Source: a virus
DNA length: 20,829 bases
Strand: one strand, 5' to 3'
Virus record (IMG/VR): IMGVR_UViG_3300010370_000302
Span: 1-20,829 of that record
Shown: piece after piece, positions 6,238 to 14,165 of the stretch
Position numbering within the stretch: position 1 is the stretch's first letter
Layout: each line of letters opens with the position of its first letter
Notes under the pieces: model-generated
The model's input: only the letters and a program-made list of their open reading frames with translations
Told to the model about the DNA's origin: nothing
The model's database searches: none
Position numbers and translations under genes: made by a program

Positions 6238-6629
6238 CATTGAATCTAGCTGCGGTGGCAAGCGTAGAGGCTGCTGCATTATCGAATTACCACACGATGC
6301 AGAGCCTACTGATGTTGCTGCTCATAGCTGCACTCAGCGCATCCTTCTCGTTGTTTCTGGATTACCTTCTGGAAGATCATCCATTGGGGCAGTGGTATCT
6401 CTCCCAAATCCAGAGGCTACCCATGAACTGGGCAAAGCCGCTGGGTGAATGTCCATTCTGCTCAGGTGCTTGGCAGTACCTGGTCATCAGCTATCTTATC
6501 TTTAATTACCCTTTCTACTTATGTTTAATTTTCTTAGGCGCAAACCATCTGTGCCTCCTCCTGCTCAACAAGTGGCAGAAGAAGCTACTCTACAAACAGA
6601 AGGTGGCAGAATTCTTTACAGGGGAGTAG
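6234..6629 (+). CDS. Membrane protein with CPFCSGAW motif
   Basis: The 131-residue product has hydrophobic segments at about residues 22-46 and 82-113, with the motif CPFCSGAW at 73-80 between them. The Cys-x-x-Cys before a membrane helix recalls small DUF1360-like membrane proteins, but I cannot assign the family firmly. An internal start at 6297 (MQSLLMLLL) would still keep both membrane segments; 6234 is chosen for its ATGA coupling to the preceding gene. The 3' 109 bp overlap the tail chaperone gene in another frame, which is unusually long for this compact genome. Confidence 0.6.
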   Translation: MTLNLAAVASVEAAALSNYHTMQSLLMLLLIAALSASFSLFLDYLLEDHPLGQWYLSQIQRLPMNWAKPLGECPFCSGAWQYLVISYLIFNYPFYLCLIFLGANHLCLLLLNKWQKKLLYKQKVAEFFTGE

Positions 6630-7273
6630 CCCCTAAGGACAGATGGGATCAGATTGAGTATGCCTTTACCTCTGGTGGAGTCAACTACTTTAGATTCTCA
6701 GCAGAAGTCAATGTGCCATTCCAGAGGGCAGTAGCTGCCAAGGACATCTTCACGGAGGAGCTTTGGCAAGTCAACCCTGACTATCTCCGGGCATGGAACA
6801 TTGGCCTTATCAACTTACTGACCGACCGGAAGAAGAAGGATGAAAAGAAGCTCTATGAGATAGGCATTCTGGCCTCCAGACTCAAGGAGCAGCTAGAGTT
6901 ATCCATGAGCATGACCAGGCAACTCAAGCTGGCAACAGTCCTCTACTTTGATGAGCATGAGAATCCACTAGACTATCAGTACCCATACAATAAGCAGAAG
7001 ATGGAGCATTGGATGAAGCACAATGATGTTGAGGGTTTTTTTTTGAAACTGCCAGAGTACGCCTATCTGCCCTCTTTGAAAGAATTCAGCACGAATTTCC
7101 CGACCTTTTTGCAGGCAGAAACTCAGGCAAGCCTAAACAACCTGAAACACATTACTTTACTGCTGTCACTAGACAACACCGAGAGCGATTTAACGAGCAG
7201 TTTACAATTACAAATGGAAGAGCTGGAGAGATTAAATACCTGGTCGAAAGGCCAATCTATGAGTACTACTTGA
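6521..7273 (+). CDS. Probable tail assembly chaperone, short (zero-frame) product
   Basis: The 250-residue zero-frame product begins MFNFLRRKPSVPPP and has a conserved-looking core LKLATVLYFDEHENPLDY at about residues 136-153. Position directly before the tape measure gene is where tailed phages encode the tail assembly chaperone (lambda gpG/gpGT analogues). At residues 172-174 the gene contains T9 (7036-7044), forming the heptamer T_TTT_TTT in the reading frame. A second, -1 frame opens there and runs to 7329. The short form would correspond to gpG. The family call comes from position and architecture, not from a recognised domain. The start overlaps the previous gene by 109 bp. Confidence 0.6.
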   Translation: MFNFLRRKPSVPPPAQQVAEEATLQTEGGRILYRGVAPKDRWDQIEYAFTSGGVNYFRFSAEVNVPFQRAVAAKDIFTEELWQVNPDYLRAWNIGLINLLTDRKKKDEKKLYEIGILASRLKEQLELSMSMTRQLKLATVLYFDEHENPLDYQYPYNKQKMEHWMKHNDVEGFFLKLPEYAYLPSLKEFSTNFPTFLQAETQASLNNLKHITLLLSLDNTESDLTSSLQLQMEELERLNTWSKGQSMSTT

Positions 7274-7329
7274 TATATAATGCCTATCTTGCGGACTTGA
7301 AAAAGAAGAGAAACAGAGTTAAGGGTTAG
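7033..7329 (+). CDS. -1 frame extension of the tail chaperone (gpGT-like product by frameshift)
   Basis: The -1 frame is closed by TGA at 7030-7032 and then open without an ATG from 7033 to a TAG at 7327-7329. After the slippery T9 it reads ETARVRLSALFERIQHEF and ends RPIYEYYLIYNAYLADLKKK plus a basic tail, a protein-like composition. It lacks a usable start, so translation would need slippage at 7036-7042, giving a fused product of about 269 residues. The stop lies 25 nt before a strong terminator, consistent with this being the true gene end. An alternative is a one-base homopolymer error in the assembly. Confidence 0.6.
   Translation, partial: GFFFETARVRLSALFERIQHEFPDLFAGRNSGKPKQPETHYFTAVTRQHRERFNEQFTITNGRAGEIKYLVERPIYEYYLIYNAYLADLKKKRNRVKG
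7036..7044 (+). promoter_or_regulatory. T9 slippery sequence (predicted programmed -1 frameshift site)
   Basis: In the chaperone frame the bases are GGT TTT TTT TTG, giving the canonical X_XXY_YYZ heptamer T_TTT_TTT at 7036-7042. A -1 slip joins the zero frame to the open -1 frame. No strong downstream stem-loop is obvious within 50 nt. Confidence 0.6.
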
Positions 7330-7354
7330 ATTAATGTTTGCTTCATGAGGAAAG

Positions 7355-7382
7355 AGCCATCCAATAGGGTGGCTTTTTTTTT
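7355..7382 (+). terminator. Intrinsic terminator after the tail chaperone gene
   Basis: AGCCATCC (7355-7362) pairs with GGGTGGCT (7367-7374) over 8 bp with one G-U pair around an AATA loop. Nine T residues (7374-7382) follow. It is 25 nt after the -1 frame stop and just before a -7-like element. Confidence 0.85.
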
Positions 7383-7385
7383 GGC

Positions 7386-7393
7386 TATCTTTG
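7386..7393 (+). promoter_or_regulatory. Candidate -7 element for the tape measure gene
   Basis: TATCTTTG matches TAnnTTTG, lies 3 nt after the terminator T tract and 17 nt before the tape measure ATG. No TTTG at the -33 distance is visible, so strength is uncertain. Confidence 0.45.
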
Positions 7394-7410
7394 GCGCAAA
7401 TAGTTAGCAC

Positions 7411-9900
7411 ATGGCAACTTCGACTAATGACATTAAGATTAGGTATGTTCTTGATACCAGCGACCTGAAGGAGGCAACACAGCAATTCGATAGACTATCG
7501 GCAGAGGAGAAGCAAGTTGCTCAACAGGCTGATAAACTTAAGACCAAATTTAAGGAGGTAGGTGATGAGGCGAAGAAGGGAGCTGATAAAGCGACCAAGG
7601 AGATGTCTGGCCTAGAGGAGCAGTTAGCTTCTATAGGTGGGATGGTGGCTGGAGTGTTTGCTGTTGAAGGGTTAATGGAGTTCGGTAAAGCTGTCTTTGG
7701 TGTGACTGCTACCTTTGAATCACTGCAGACAGTACTTAGCACAACTCTGGGAGGTAATGCTCCTGCTCTTAAGACCATGAAAATGATTAAGGAGGTGGCA
7801 GCAGCTACTCCTTTCTCGGTTGAAGAGCTTACTGCATCATTTGTTAAGTTAGCCAACCAAGGATTCAGACCAACATCTGAACAAATAGTAAAACTTGGTG
7901 ACCTTGCCTCATCAACTGGTAAGTCATTTGACATGCTAGCAGAGGCTGTTATTGATGCTCAGGTAGGCGAGTTTGAGCGACTAAAAGAGTTTGGCATAAG
8001 ATCAGCCAAGCAGGGTGACATGATTCAATTCACCTTTAAAGGTGTAACTACTGAAGTTAAGAACCAGTCAGAGGCCATTCAGCAATACCTGATTGGTCTT
8101 GGAGAAGTAGGTGGTGTAATGGGGTCAATGGAGGCTCAATCTAAGACACTTAATGGAGCTATAAGTAACCTTGGAGACACTTGGGATGGATTTCTCAATA
8201 ATGTGGGTACTAAACTTTATCCAGTATTTAGTAACACATTAATGTTAACTGCATCTTTTGTCAATGACTTTAACAAACTCTTTGGAATGATCAAGACTGA
8301 CAAAGAGAAGTTGAATGAGGCTGAGCTAGAAAGCTATGATAAAACTACAAAAGACTTGCAAAAGGCAAGTCTGAAGGCTATTGAGAATGCTCAAGCCAAC
8401 AATGCGAAAGCCTTAAAAGCAGCAGAGGAACAATTGAAAGAAGTAGAAACAAGGGTTAATGAGAGATATGTAGGCATGGTTAAGAAATCATTAGCCATAC
8501 CTGGAATAGGAATAGCAATAGCTCCTACTGTTGCAGCACTTGGCAAGTCAACAATGTTAGCTGGAGAAAAGGCAGAGGAAACTTTAGCCAATCAAGTAGC
8601 ATTACTGAGAGGGCAGTCATCTGCTCTTAATGATTTATATGTGGCAAAACTAAAGGATCAAAAAACCACAGAACAAACAACACAAGCTGATGCAAAGGCA
8701 AAAAAAGATGCAGCCGATAAGGCAAAAGCAGCTATTAGAGAAGCCTATCAGGATGAATTAAAGCTGGCTCAACTTGAGAAGGAAAGGCAACAGCTGCAGG
8801 CTAAGATTAATAATGACAAAGTAGAAGAGGTCGGGGCAGAGGCAGAGTACCAAGAGCGAGTGTTTCAGATTAAAACTAAGTACCTAAACAAAGGTGTTGG
8901 TCTTAAAAAGGAGGAGGTAGACAATGCAAAAATATCTGCCGAGCTATCAGCCAAAGCCTATGAGGAGGCATTTCAAAAGTCACTCATTAAGCCAAAGGAT
9001 GCTATATCAAAGTTCCAGAAAGACCTGACAAAGTCAGATGAGGAGGAGGAGAAGAAGAGGTATGACAACCGACTCAAGCAAATGAAGGCATGGCAGAAGG
9101 AGTATGAGAAAGGTTTGGAAGAAGAAAAGAAAGCCAGAGAAGCAGCAGAAGCTGACAAGCAAGCCAAGGTAGATGCAACATTTAGCCTGACTCAGAACCT
9201 TCTGGGCAACTTCAGCAGCCTTTACCAGACAAGCATCAACAATGAGATTGCTGCTATGAACAAGAGATATGACAATGAGATAGTTCTTGCTGAAGGCAAT
9301 GAGCAGAAGATTCAGGAGCTTAATAATCGAAGGGCAGAGGAGGAGAAGATGTTAAAGCAAAAGGCATTCAAAGCAGAGCAGGCTGCTGCTGTGGCTAAGG
9401 TTATATTTGAGACTGCAGCCATAGTTGCTAAGTGGGCAAGTAACCCGGTCACTGCTGGACTTGCTGCTTTGACACTAGCTAACCAGGCAGCACAGATAGG
9501 CTTTATTATGGCTCAGCCTGTACCAGAGTTTGCCGAGGGTACTAAGGGCAAGCCATTCAAAGGAGGTAGAGCAATGGTAGGTGAGCGAGGTGTTGAGAAG
9601 GTAGTGACTGCATCCGGCAAGGTCTACTTTACTCCACCGACTGCTACCCTGGTTGATCTCCCATCAGGCTCTCAGGTTATTCCTAACCATGCACTCAGCA
9701 AACAGGAACTATTCTGGGCAAGCCGGATGTCTGGAGGTAGTCAGGCCAGCAATCCAATGTATGGCAAGTTGGATGAGTTAGGTAGCATTCTCAAATCTCT
9801 ACCCATTACTCAGCTCAATATGGATGAGCGTGGATTTGAAAAGTATATTCGCACCGAAAGGAGGACTACTAAAATCCTCAACAATCGGTTCAGAAGCTGA
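7411..9900 (+). CDS. Tail tape measure protein
   Basis: The 829-residue protein is the tail-length ruler and a scaffold around which tube subunits assemble. Residues about 100-270 form a TMP_2-type domain with hallmark phrases: ATPFSVEELTASFVKLANQG, LGDLASSTGKSFDMLAEAV, GEFERLKEFGIRSAKQGD and GSMEAQSKTLNGAISNLGD. Long charged coiled coils fill about 420-625. Hydrophobic segments lie near 75-100, 360-385 and 655-700, and a Gly-rich segment (FAEGTKGKPFKGG) marks the C-terminal part, as in many tape measure proteins. The start is the first ATG after a terminator and a -7 element. The central part (about 8230-8760) is visibly more A-rich than the flanks, which may reflect lysine-rich coil coding or recombination. 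Confidence 0.92.
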   Translation: MATSTNDIKIRYVLDTSDLKEATQQFDRLSAEEKQVAQQADKLKTKFKEVGDEAKKGADKATKEMSGLEEQLASIGGMVAGVFAVEGLMEFGKAVFGVTATFESLQTVLSTTLGGNAPALKTMKMIKEVAAATPFSVEELTASFVKLANQGFRPTSEQIVKLGDLASSTGKSFDMLAEAVIDAQVGEFERLKEFGIRSAKQGDMIQFTFKGVTTEVKNQSEAIQQYLIGLGEVGGVMGSMEAQSKTLNGAISNLGDTWDGFLNNVGTKLYPVFSNTLMLTASFVNDFNKLFGMIKTDKEKLNEAELESYDKTTKDLQKASLKAIENAQANNAKALKAAEEQLKEVETRVNERYVGMVKKSLAIPGIGIAIAPTVAALGKSTMLAGEKAEETLANQVALLRGQSSALNDLYVAKLKDQKTTEQTTQADAKAKKDAADKAKAAIREAYQDELKLAQLEKERQQLQAKINNDKVEEVGAEAEYQERVFQIKTKYLNKGVGLKKEEVDNAKISAELSAKAYEEAFQKSLIKPKDAISKFQKDLTKSDEEEEKKRYDNRLKQMKAWQKEYEKGLEEEKKAREAAEADKQAKVDATFSLTQNLLGNFSSLYQTSINNEIAAMNKRYDNEIVLAEGNEQKIQELNNRRAEEEKMLKQKAFKAEQAAAVAKVIFETAAIVAKWASNPVTAGLAALTLANQAAQIGFIMAQPVPEFAEGTKGKPFKGGRAMVGERGVEKVVTASGKVYFTPPTATLVDLPSGSQVIPNHALSKQELFWASRMSGGSQASNPMYGKLDELGSILKSLPITQLNMDERGFEKYIRTERRTTKILNNRFRS

Positions 9901-9932
9901 TGTCATTTCTTATTGGTTTAGATTCCGAAAGT

Positions 9933-9961
9933 GCCTCTGTTCTACAGGGGCTTTTTCTTTT
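9933..9961 (+). terminator. Intrinsic terminator between tape measure and tail genes
   Basis: GCCTCTGT (9933-9940) and ACAGGGGC (9944-9951) pair over 8 bp with one G-U around a TCT loop. A T5-C-T5 tract (9952-9962) follows. It lies 33 nt after the tape measure stop and overlaps the start of the next -7-like element. Confidence 0.75.
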
Positions 9962-9969
9962 TACCTTTG
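9962..9969 (+). promoter_or_regulatory. Candidate -7 element for the tail gene at 9974
   Basis: TACCTTTG matches TAnnTTTG and ends only 4 nt before the ATG at 9974. With the usual spacing transcription would start at or near the start codon, implying a leaderless or almost leaderless message. No -33 box is visible. Confidence 0.35.
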
Positions 9970-9973
9970 CGAC

Positions 9974-12241
9974 ATGGCAGGCTGGAAGTTCTACTTAGAT
10001 GGCATAGAGGTCGAAGAGCCTATAGGCTGGGATGCAATTGAGTTCACTGCTCTCAGGATGGAAAGTCATGGCATTGACCAGCCATTCAGCACAGAGGTTA
10101 AGTTCTATGACAAAGGAGCTAGATACATTAAGAGCATCTTTGACCAGTATTACATCAATGAGCCTATTCTAATTAGAATTATTTCAGATGTTGGCTATAA
10201 TGGTCAGGACTATGAGTTTGTAGGATATCTTAATCTAGCCATCTATCAGGAGCATAATGTCTGCGATACCGACAGCTTTGAGGTCACTGTAGGTATCATT
10301 GATGACAACTTCCGGGAAGACTTCAAGGCCAGGCAGGATGTAGAGATAGACCTGACTGCCACTACTGATCTTAATGGTAATCCTATCAGTGCGATAACCT
10401 TCAAGAACATCAGGCTGCACAGGCAAGACCTTTACTTATCAGCCTTTGGCAAGAGTTATGCCGATAGGACTGCAGCTATCTATTGGTATGAAGCTTTAAT
10501 CATACCTACCTTCTGGCAGAATACTGACTTTACTGAGGAATATGGCAACACAGCTAACACTACCCAGACAACAATTAACTGGAATGCGGGGCAGTATGGT
10601 GACAGCGTAATATTCCAGAACAACACAAGCCTAACAAGGACATTTAGTGCCACCCATGACCTAACGGTCACAGTAGTCAATAATAATACCTTTAATACCA
10701 TTGATGTTTTTGTCTATCTGGCTACAATCAATGGCAATGTATTCGACACAGGCTACTACTTACTGAACACAACTCTTGCTGCCGGAGCTACCCAGACATG
10801 GACATTAGCTGGCACTATCAATAACATCAGCATACCTTCAGGTTATAAGCTACAGTATGCAGTTCAGGCTGGCTACACAGGTAACCCAAACACTGCAGAT
10901 GTCACTGTGCTTGAAAATGCAACCATAAAGTTTGAGGAAGTTAACTCAGGTGAGTATGCCAGCACTTGCAATGTCCTGACCATTGAGCAGTGGCTACGCA
11001 GGGCAATCTATGTGATGACTGGGAACAACAACATGCTGCTCTCTGATGTGTTCAGTGAGGCTGATGGTGGCTGCTATTGGAATAATGCCCTGACAACCGG
11101 AGCAAGGATAAGAGCGGTAGACCCTTTCTTTGGCTTCCAGACTTTGAAAACCACATGGAAGCAGGTCTTTGAAGGACTTGACCGAATCTTTTGCCTTGGT
11201 TGGGCATTTGAGTGGACAGGCTCACAGTGGAAAGTCAGAGTAGAACCTAGGGAGTACTTCTACCAGAACACCATCAGCCAGACCTTTACCAATGTTGGTG
11301 AGGTTAATCAGATGGCTAAGAGTCAAGACCTGGTTAATAATATTACCCTTGGCTTTTCTGATAAGTGGAAAAACATCCAGATTTCTGGAGCTTATGCCAT
11401 CCATACTGACCGGAATTACTTCATTGACAATCGGGCAATGACCGAGAATAGCACTGCTGCCCTTGATATTCGGAGCGACATAATAGCTGAAGGTTATTGC
11501 ATAGAGTTCAATCGTAGAGCATCAGCCATCACCAATGGAGGTGCTACATCTGACCGACCTAATGATTATGACACCTTCATTATCTGGCTCAACAGGCAGG
11601 AGATTGCTCTTGAAAATGTACAAGGCACTTGCTTTAACTTACCAGAGGAAACCGGATCAATAACCTTTGCCCCAGGAGAGGTGAGCATGCCCAGCAGTCT
11701 GATAGCCTTCAGCTCTGGGGTCATGCAGAACCTTTACAATATCTTCCACACTCCTGCCAGAGTAGGCATGAGGTGGTGGAAAGTGCTAGGCATGAACACT
11801 TACGGACTTGTGCCTACCAGCACAGGCAATCCAGTGCTGCAGTATCAGATAGGCGAGTATCAGACAAGCTACTATAGCCAGATAGATGACTCACAAGAGC
11901 CATGTCAGCAGTACCTTATTGATACCCCACTCTATGAGAATGTCAGCATAAGCCCAACAGTGCTGAGAGATGGGGCAAAGGAATACTTGTTCAAGCCTAT
12001 AGAGGTGCAGTTTAGCTATCCACAAAGTCTCTGTGATTTTTTAACTTTGTCGCAAGATGAGCAATACCGGCAAATCAGGCTCACTTCTGGAAGCTTAGAC
12101 ATCCAAGGCTTCATTACTGAGGCCAAGAATAAGCCAGAAGACTCTGCCGGAGGTACTACTACATTCACCTTGCTTGTTTCAGCACAGGATGCCTTGGCTG
12201 GCGGTGCATTCGATTCAGGCTATGACACAGGCTATGATTAA
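9974..12241 (+). CDS. Large tail or baseplate protein, 755 residues
   Basis: The chosen start (MAGWKFYLDGIEVEEPIGWD) is the ATG after the terminator and -7 element. An in-frame upstream ATG at 9824 would add 50 residues overlapping the tape measure gene and read through the terminator, so it is rejected. The N-terminal 120 residues form a compact beta-rich domain with FEVTVGIID. Residues about 195-322 are a Thr/Asn-rich beta-sandwich-like insertion, possibly carbohydrate binding. The C-terminal half is Trp- and Tyr-rich and ends with a GYDTGYD repeat. No family is recognised; position after the tape measure protein suggests a distal-tail or baseplate hub role. It overlaps the next gene by 1 bp (TAATG). 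Confidence 0.75.
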   Translation: MAGWKFYLDGIEVEEPIGWDAIEFTALRMESHGIDQPFSTEVKFYDKGARYIKSIFDQYYINEPILIRIISDVGYNGQDYEFVGYLNLAIYQEHNVCDTDSFEVTVGIIDDNFREDFKARQDVEIDLTATTDLNGNPISAITFKNIRLHRQDLYLSAFGKSYADRTAAIYWYEALIIPTFWQNTDFTEEYGNTANTTQTTINWNAGQYGDSVIFQNNTSLTRTFSATHDLTVTVVNNNTFNTIDVFVYLATINGNVFDTGYYLLNTTLAAGATQTWTLAGTINNISIPSGYKLQYAVQAGYTGNPNTADVTVLENATIKFEEVNSGEYASTCNVLTIEQWLRRAIYVMTGNNNMLLSDVFSEADGGCYWNNALTTGARIRAVDPFFGFQTLKTTWKQVFEGLDRIFCLGWAFEWTGSQWKVRVEPREYFYQNTISQTFTNVGEVNQMAKSQDLVNNITLGFSDKWKNIQISGAYAIHTDRNYFIDNRAMTENSTAALDIRSDIIAEGYCIEFNRRASAITNGGATSDRPNDYDTFIIWLNRQEIALENVQGTCFNLPEETGSITFAPGEVSMPSSLIAFSSGVMQNLYNIFHTPARVGMRWWKVLGMNTYGLVPTSTGNPVLQYQIGEYQTSYYSQIDDSQEPCQQYLIDTPLYENVSISPTVLRDGAKEYLFKPIEVQFSYPQSLCDFLTLSQDEQYRQIRLTSGSLDIQGFITEAKNKPEDSAGGTTTFTLLVSAQDALAGGAFDSGYDTGYD

Positions 12242-13950
12242 TGGCTAATGTAACCAGAGCGCAACTCAGCACCACTAGTGCAACTAACTTTCCAGACAAC
12301 ACATCACAGCTTATCTCTCCCTTTGACCTGAGAGACTGGATCACTGATGGCATTGATAGCTTTGTCACTCAGAAGGATGTCAGCACCTTCCAGAATGCAT
12401 TCTATGAGTGCAAGGGAAGCACACTGACAGCAGCAGCAACAGTTAACCTTGCGCTAGCTACAGGCAACTTTGTGCATGTCTCAGGCACTACTTCAATCAC
12501 AAGCTTTGGCACATTGCCAGCCGGAGCTAGGTTTATTCTATACTTTGAGGATGCAGTAGTAGTGACCTACAATGCCACTACACTCATCATCCCGGGAGCA
12601 GCCAACATCACCACGACAGCAGGAGACTGCATGATGGTCATTAGTGAAGGCTCTGGAAGCTGGAGGGTAGTAGGCTACTTTCCTGGCACTGGTTTGCCTG
12701 TAGGCACAATTACTGCTGTAACTGCATCTACTCCACTCAGCTCAACCGGAGGCAATGCTCCAGACATTAGCCTTGATACAGTAAGTCCAGACCCATCTGG
12801 AAGCTTCACAAATGCAAATATAACAGTAGATGCCTATGGAAGGGTGACTGCTGCTGCCAATGGCACAAATGGAGGCACTCCGGGAGGAGCTGACACTCAA
12901 ATTCAATACAACAATGGTGGTGCATTCGGTGGGGTAAGTGACCTGACTTGGGATGATGTAAACAATGTCCTGACAATTAACACTCCAAGAATCGGACAAA
13001 GCACTGGTAATGGTCACATGCACATGCATAGCATCAACACTAGTCCACCTTCAGGAGTCACTGACTATGTTACTCTATGGGCAGACAAGTCACCAAAGCA
13101 ATTTGGAGCAAGGTTTGAGACCGATGCATACACAAGTGCATTTCAATTCGGTGCTACTGCTGACAGGACTTACACTCTGCCTGATGAGTCTGGCAATGTA
13201 GTGCTTGACACAGCTACCCAGACTCTGACCAACAAGACACTTACAACTCCAGCCATAACTACCCCATCCATCACAGGCATTGCCACTCTGAACAATGGAG
13301 CAAGTGCAGGAGAGATAAGGCTCAGGGAAGGTTTAGGAGGTGGCACTAACTACACTGCAGTAAAGGCTGCAGCAACATTAGCAAGTGACTACTCACTAAC
13401 CTTACCAACAACTCAGGGAGGATCAGGTCAGGTGATTGTTAATGATGGCACAGGGCAATTAAGCTGGGCAAATAATGGAGGTGCAACAACAGGTAAGTTC
13501 TTATCTACTGTAGCCCCTGCAACTGTAACAGGCACAACTGCTGAGACCTTGCTTTCTGAATTGCTTATTCCTGCCAATACATTCACTTCAGGAGACTGTT
13601 TTACTATCCTATTCAGAGCCAGAAGGCTTAGTCAATTAGCTACCGATAGATGGAACTTTTACATCAGTAATCAATCAGGTGTGTTTAGTGGTAAACCTTT
13701 AATGGGTTTTCAGACCATTGGTAATATTAGTCAGTTTGGCATAACCTGTGAAAGAAATGTGACTATATATAATGCTACTACTACATATTATGTCAATAGT
13801 ACTGCGGCAAGATATGATGACTTTAACAATGACAACCTATCAAGCAGCAACATTGACTGGACAGTAGCTCAGTATATAATTATGACTTGTATTCCTGCTA
13901 CTGTAGGCCAGCAGATTTTCAATGTTTCCACCCATGTTTCTCCAAGATAA
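12241..13950 (+). CDS. Tail fiber or receptor-binding protein
   Basis: The 569-residue protein is built from Gly/Ala/Thr/Asn-rich beta segments typical of trimeric fibers. Motifs include GGADTQIQYNNGGAFGG near residue 220, with the phrase DLTWDDVNNVLTI after it. At about 320-345 lies TQTLTNKTLTTPAITTPSIT, widely seen in phage fiber shafts. A collar-like N-terminus (residues 1-45) could anchor it to the tail. The C-terminal third, from about residue 415, differs in base composition (AT-richer) and probably contains the host-binding tip. No S74-type chaperone domain is visible at the end, unlike many fibers. Host specificity is inferred only from the architecture. Confidence 0.8.
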   Translation: MANVTRAQLSTTSATNFPDNTSQLISPFDLRDWITDGIDSFVTQKDVSTFQNAFYECKGSTLTAAATVNLALATGNFVHVSGTTSITSFGTLPAGARFILYFEDAVVVTYNATTLIIPGAANITTTAGDCMMVISEGSGSWRVVGYFPGTGLPVGTITAVTASTPLSSTGGNAPDISLDTVSPDPSGSFTNANITVDAYGRVTAAANGTNGGTPGGADTQIQYNNGGAFGGVSDLTWDDVNNVLTINTPRIGQSTGNGHMHMHSINTSPPSGVTDYVTLWADKSPKQFGARFETDAYTSAFQFGATADRTYTLPDESGNVVLDTATQTLTNKTLTTPAITTPSITGIATLNNGASAGEIRLREGLGGGTNYTAVKAAATLASDYSLTLPTTQGGSGQVIVNDGTGQLSWANNGGATTGKFLSTVAPATVTGTTAETLLSELLIPANTFTSGDCFTILFRARRLSQLATDRWNFYISNQSGVFSGKPLMGFQTIGNISQFGITCERNVTIYNATTTYYVNSTAARYDDFNNDNLSSSNIDWTVAQYIIMTCIPATVGQQIFNVSTHVSPR

Positions 13951-14165
13951 TGTTTGAGTTTGACTATATAAAACCAATTGCTACCATTGAAGGAGTAAAG
14001 TATGAGGTTTATTACTTTGACAGATGTGCATCTAATTCAGTAACTATGTACATGAAAAATGATGATTATTTCTGGGGTACTAATGCGGTAGTTGAAGCAA
14101 CCATGATCAATGGGGTACTTCAGACATCGGTAGACATGATACTTGAGACTTTAGCCAATGGGTAA
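13950..14165 (+). CDS. Small hypothetical protein, 71 residues, next to the fiber gene
   Basis: The ATG at 13950 overlaps the fiber stop (TAATG) and is preferred to a frame extension back to 13887, which would overlap the fiber gene. The product begins MFEFDYIKPIATIEGVKYEV and is soluble, acidic and aromatic-rich. It is AT-richer than neighbouring genes, like the 3' end of the fiber gene. No family is recognised. By position it might be a fiber accessory or assembly factor, or part of an exchanged receptor-binding cassette. Confidence 0.6.
   Translation: MFEFDYIKPIATIEGVKYEVYYFDRCASNSVTMYMKNDDYFWGTNAVVEATMINGVLQTSVDMILETLANG

Noticed and set aside
6218-6448. 76-codon rightward ORF within the membrane-protein gene
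   Set aside because: It lies in another frame of the 6234 gene, has no distinctive composition, and the 6234 frame has ATGA coupling and membrane helices with a CPFC motif.
9824-9973. In-frame 50-codon N-terminal extension of the tail protein at 9974
   Set aside because: It overlaps the end of the tape measure gene, reads through a hairpin/T-tract terminator and yields an unlikely sequence (FRFRKCLCSTGAFSF). The ATG at 9974 follows a -7-like element and gives a sensible N-terminus.
13887-13949. Upstream ATG extension of the small gene after the fiber
   Set aside because: It lies inside the fiber gene and adds an odd Cys-rich N-terminus; the TAATG junction at 13950 is the common pattern here.
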